Below, one piece after another: positions 61,123 through 64,000 of a stretch of DNA of 64,000 nt. Source of the DNA: Pedobacter sp. KBW06 (GTDB lineage: Bacteria; Bacteroidota; Bacteroidia; Sphingobacteriales; Sphingobacteriaceae); assembly GCF_003852525.1 (NCBI RefSeq), contig NZ_QAJL01000002.1, positions 952,097 through 1,016,096 on the forward strand, written 5' to 3'. A program made the position numbers and the translations under genes. How positions within the stretch are numbered: the first letter of the stretch is position 1; each line of letters opens with the position of its first letter. The notes below the pieces were generated by a model. That model saw only the letters and a program-made list of their open reading frames with translations. It was not told where the DNA came from and did not search any database.

Positions 61123-62610
61123 ATGAGCACTTACCAAATAGGTTTGGAAAGGTTATCGCTGTCGCAAATCGCAGAGATCATCGCAGAAAAACAAACCCTA
61201 CAATTATCCGATGCGGCCCTTGCTAAAATAGAAAAATGCAGAAATTATCTGGACGACAAGCTTAAACGTCATGACGGCCCTATATATGGAATCAATACCG
61301 GATTTGGTTATTTACAGAATGTAGAGATCGAGTCTGAGAAACTTTCTCAACTGCAACACAACCTGTTGCTATCGCATGCCTGCGGAACGGGAGAAGAAGT
61401 ATCACCTGAGATTGTACGCCTGATGTTACTGCTGAAAATCCAGTCGCTAAGCTATGGACATTCTGCAATTGCATTGACGACTGTTCAGCGTCTGGTAGAT
61501 TTTTACAACAACGACATCCTTCCGGTAATCTATACCCAGGGTTCTTTAGGTGCCTCCGGTGACCTTGCCCCTCTTGCCCACCTGGCATTGCCATTAATCG
61601 GCGAAGGTGTAGTGCTTTATAAAGGGGTAAAAACCAGTACTAAAGACCTGTATCAGACTTTAGGATGGGAAGCTTTAAAGCTTCAGTCTAAAGAAGGCCT
61701 GGCACTGATCAACGGCACTCAGTTTATGAGTTCTTATGGTGTTTTCTGCCTGCTTAAAGCGCAAAGCCTTGCAAAATGGGCGGATGCGATCGCTGCGATC
61801 TCTATAGATGGATTTGACTGCAGGATTGATCCTTTTGATACTTTTAGTCACATCATCAGACCGCATGCCGGACAGGTACATACCGCGCAAAATATCAGTA
61901 AATGGTTAAGTGGAAGTGAGCTGATCAAACGTGAAGGAAAACAAACACAGGATCCGTATTCTTTCCGTTGTGTACCTCAGGTTCATGGCGCAAGTAAGGA
62001 CAGTATTAATTATATACAATCTGTTTTTGAAACAGAAATCAACTCTGTAACGGATAATCCAAATGTATTTCCAGATGAAGACCGCATCATCTCTGCAGGT
62101 AATTTTCATGGTCAGCCTTTGGCTTTGACATTGGACTTTCTATGTATTGCCCTTGCTGAATTCGGATCTATTTCTGAAAGAAGAACTTTCCAGCTGATTT
62201 CCGGACAAAGGGGATTACCTCCATTCCTGGTAAAAGACGCAGGGTTAAACTCAGGCTTAATGATTACACAATATACCGCAGCATCTATCGCCAGTGAAAA
62301 CAAACAATTGTGTACACCGGCATCCGTAGACAGCATTGTTTCCAGTAACGGACAGGAAGATCATGTGAGTATGGGTGCAAATGCGGCGACAAAGTGTTTA
62401 AGGGTGGTGAACAATCTGGAAAGAATCCTGGCAATTGAGTTGTTAACCGCAGCACAGGCATTGGATTTAAGAAAGCCTTTGGCTTCTTCTGAAGCGATTG
62501 AAGCATTGGTTGCCAATTATAGAAAAGTGGTTTCCTTTAATGAGGCAGACCGTCTTCTTGCCACAGACATCGCAGCTTCTGTAACCTTCCTGAGAACAGA
62601 AAAGATTTAA
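61123..62610 (+). CDS. hutH: Histidine ammonia-lyase
   Basis: This 495-residue enzyme carries the self-forming MIO cofactor triad A144-S145-G146 (GSLGASGDLAPLAHLAL), YGINTGFG (55-62) in the N-terminal loop, and further active-site segments such as DNPNVFPDED and GNFHGQPLAL. It releases ammonia from L-histidine to give urocanate. The other hut genes are not in the window, so this copy is alone. A terminator separates it from the convergent receptor gene. Length and motifs fit HAL rather than PAL/TAL, though selectivity is inferred. Confidence 0.93.
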   Translation: MSTYQIGLERLSLSQIAEIIAEKQTLQLSDAALAKIEKCRNYLDDKLKRHDGPIYGINTGFGYLQNVEIESEKLSQLQHNLLLSHACGTGEEVSPEIVRLMLLLKIQSLSYGHSAIALTTVQRLVDFYNNDILPVIYTQGSLGASGDLAPLAHLALPLIGEGVVLYKGVKTSTKDLYQTLGWEALKLQSKEGLALINGTQFMSSYGVFCLLKAQSLAKWADAIAAISIDGFDCRIDPFDTFSHIIRPHAGQVHTAQNISKWLSGSELIKREGKQTQDPYSFRCVPQVHGASKDSINYIQSVFETEINSVTDNPNVFPDEDRIISAGNFHGQPLALTLDFLCIALAEFGSISERRTFQLISGQRGLPPFLVKDAGLNSGLMITQYTAASIASENKQLCTPASVDSIVSSNGQEDHVSMGANAATKCLRVVNNLERILAIELLTAAQALDLRKPLASSEAIEALVANYRKVVSFNEADRLLATDIAASVTFLRTEKI

Positions 62611-62651
62611 ACTTTACTTAAAAAAGGAGAACTTATTCCCTTTTATTATAA

Positions 62652-62692
62652 AAAAAGAGCCGGTATCATAAATGGTGATACCGGCTCTTTTT
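62652..62692. terminator. Bidirectional terminator between hutH and the receptor gene
   Basis: AAAAAGAGCCGGTATCA (62652-62668) and TGATACCGGCTCTTTTT (62676-62692) pair perfectly over 17 bp, with a 7-nt loop and A/T runs on both flanks. Confidence 0.9.
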
Positions 62693-62711
62693 GATTTAAA
62701 ACGCTGTTCTT

Positions 62712-64000
62712 TTACATAAAAGGAACGTTGATTCCAAAGGTCACATTACGTCCTGTATTGTAAATACCGGCAGGTTTATACCTGCTTAAATGGTTATAAT
62801 ATTTTTTATCAAGGAGGTTTTGTCCTGTCACCCATAGGTTCAGTTTACCTTTTTTAGTATTGATAGATGCACCGATTCCCGCATCCAGCAAGGTATAACC
62901 ATCAGTCTGTGTTTCAAAACTATCAAAACGCGCCTGTTTTAACACATTACTTACACCAACTTTAACATAGGAACCGGAAAGTCCTTTAATACTTGGCTCA
63001 AAGCGCAACTCATTGTTAATAGATGCCGCAGGAATAAAAGGAAGCGGCGAATCATCAGCACGGTTAATTCCCCTTACATAAGCAAAGGAGTTTTCAAAGT
63101 GTAATGATTTAACGAGGTGAAAGTCCATCGAAGCCTCACCACCAATCAGGTCTGCATTCGTTTGTACAAAACGGTAAACAGGTAAAGTCTCTACCTGACC
63201 TGCGTCGTTGGTCAGGTCTTTTGTTTCTTTGTTGAAGTTTCCAGGATAGATGTAATTAAAGATTCTGTTTGCATAAGCATTCAATCCAAAAGTGACATAT
63301 TTAGCGGTATACTCCAGTCCAAGGTCAAACTGTAAACTGGTTTCCTGTTTTAATTTACTATTTCCGATTTCATATCTGAATGTTCCCTCGTGACGACCAT
63401 TTGCGGCAAGTTCTGCGATATTTGGTGCCCTGAACCCCGACCCTGCATTTCCTTTTAACACCAGGTTTTTAGCCACCTCATAAGCAAAGCCTAAGGAACC
63501 GGAAACATTAGAAAATTTATTATCAAAACCATTAAACACCTGCTCCCCATCTACAGAAAGGTCATGGCCATTTACTTTTTTATAATCATAACGTGCCCCA
63601 ATATTTACCGCTCCTTTTTCAAAGTTGCGTTTCAGGTAGACAAAGGCACCAATGTTATTGCTGTTATAATCCGGGATCAGGAATTCATCGCCCTTATTGA
63701 CATTCTTCTGGTACATGCCCTGAACGCCAATTGCAGGTTCCCATTTACCGGCATTTGGAAAGTAATATTTTACGTCGTAGGTATAAGAGTTCAGGTTTAA
63801 ATTCAAGCCAGGCTCAGTAGCACTTTCTTCGAATTCCTTTCTCATATTCCGCTGAAAAGCGAAAGTGGTTTTCAACTGTCCTTTACCAAGGATAAAATTA
63901 CTGTTCAATGCTGCACGGTAATGGTTAATGTTCTGAAAAGGTAAGCCTAATCTTCTTTGCTGTGCTTCTGCTTTTGTAATCACTTCTCCATCCTCATTTA
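62712..64000 (-). CDS. TonB-dependent receptor, 5' truncated by window edge
   Basis: Only the C-terminal ~429 residues of a beta-barrel are visible; the frame is open to the window edge with no start. Barrel features include GSGFRAPNIAELAANG, FDLGLEYTAKYV and a last strand YNTGRNVTFGINVPFM ending in an aromatic residue typical of outer-membrane assembly. It resembles BtuB/siderophore-type receptors more than SusC. The plug, and any cargo clue, lie outside the window. Confidence 0.88.
   Translation of the reverse strand, partial: NEDGEVITKAEAQQRRLGLPFQNINHYRAALNSNFILGKGQLKTTFAFQRNMRKEFEESATEPGLNLNLNSYTYDVKYYFPNAGKWEPAIGVQGMYQKNVNKGDEFLIPDYNSNNIGAFVYLKRNFEKGAVNIGARYDYKKVNGHDLSVDGEQVFNGFDNKFSNVSGSLGFAYEVAKNLVLKGNAGSGFRAPNIAELAANGRHEGTFRYEIGNSKLKQETSLQFDLGLEYTAKYVTFGLNAYANRIFNYIYPGNFNKETKDLTNDAGQVETLPVYRFVQTNADLIGGEASMDFHLVKSLHFENSFAYVRGINRADDSPLPFIPAASINNELRFEPSIKGLSGSYVKVGVSNVLKQARFDSFETQTDGYTLLDAGIGASINTKKGKLNLWVTGQNLLDKKYYNHLSRYKPAGIYNTGRNVTFGINVPFM

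Noticed and set aside
1..64000. CRISPR, tRNA, rRNA, insertion sequence or prophage
   Set aside because: No array of repeats and spacers, no cloverleaf or CCA-ending tRNA, no rRNA stretch and no transposase or phage gene could be found by reading.

Overview
The window looks like chromosome of a Bacteroidota bacterium of the Pedobacter/Sphingobacteriaceae type. The signs are a SusC/SusD pair behind a FecR/ECF-sigma switch, several carboxypeptidase-regulatory/beta-barrel outer membrane proteins, a GLPGLI protein, DUF3127 and DUF5687 proteins, a three-gene sdhCAB operon, and many starts preceded by the Bacteroidota -7 element TAnnTTTG. I see no rRNA, tRNA, insertion sequence, prophage or CRISPR array. 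Genes are densely packed on both strands. The assignment rests on protein character, not on a marker gene.

Layout. 1-2.8 kb: tail of a plug-domain surface protein, then an enoyl-CoA isomerase and a 2,4-dienoyl-CoA reductase (auxiliary beta-oxidation). 2.8-8.8 kb: FabH-like synthase, clpS, thioredoxin-like protein, beta-barrel receptor, Nudix hydrolase, acyltransferase. 8.8-12.7 kb: LytS/LytR-type two-component pair, divergent from a small membrane protein plus ABC exporter. 13-17.2 kb: M28 peptidase; BlaI repressor with an M56/TonB/plug fusion. 17.3-25.8 kb: sdhCAB, HtrA protease, dapF, PIF1-like helicase. 26-34.8 kb: a sulfatase/SusD/SusC/FecR/sigma locus. 35-41.1 kb: beta-barrel protein and GLPGLI protein convergent with an OmpR-type regulator/kinase pair. 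41.6-47.2 kb: DUF3127, rRNA methyltransferase-like protein, XRE regulator, HD hydrolase, PhoR-like kinase, PhoU-like protein and Pit phosphate transporter. 47.3-52 kb: ECF sigma and TonB-fused anti-sigma candidate, divergent from a VWA protein and a DUF4197 protein. 52-64 kb: RhlE-like helicase, rarA, DUF5687/ABC pair, OmpA lipoprotein, small hypothetical, Gfo/Idh oxidoreductase, MtfA-like peptidase, alpha/beta hydrolase, hutH and a truncated TonB receptor.

The most interesting signals are regulatory. A direct repeat TTTAACA-N3-TTTAACA with an exact 10-bp period occurs upstream of the kinase/regulator operon, upstream of the neighbouring barrel/GLPGLI operon (three copies), and in the htrA-dapF intergenic region. 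This suggests a Cpx-like envelope-stress circuit. A dyad ACTAA-N4-TTAGT is present twice in front of blaI and once in the barrel/GLPGLI promoter. A Pho-box-like direct repeat (CTTAACA-N4-CTTAACA) sits just upstream of a -7 element ahead of the phosphate genes. Three dyads are packed into 79 bp before a small XRE regulator. Protein-level oddities include an M56 peptidase fused to TonB-C and plug-like modules, an anti-sigma-like protein with the same modules, and a DUF3127 protein ending in an SSB-like acidic tip.
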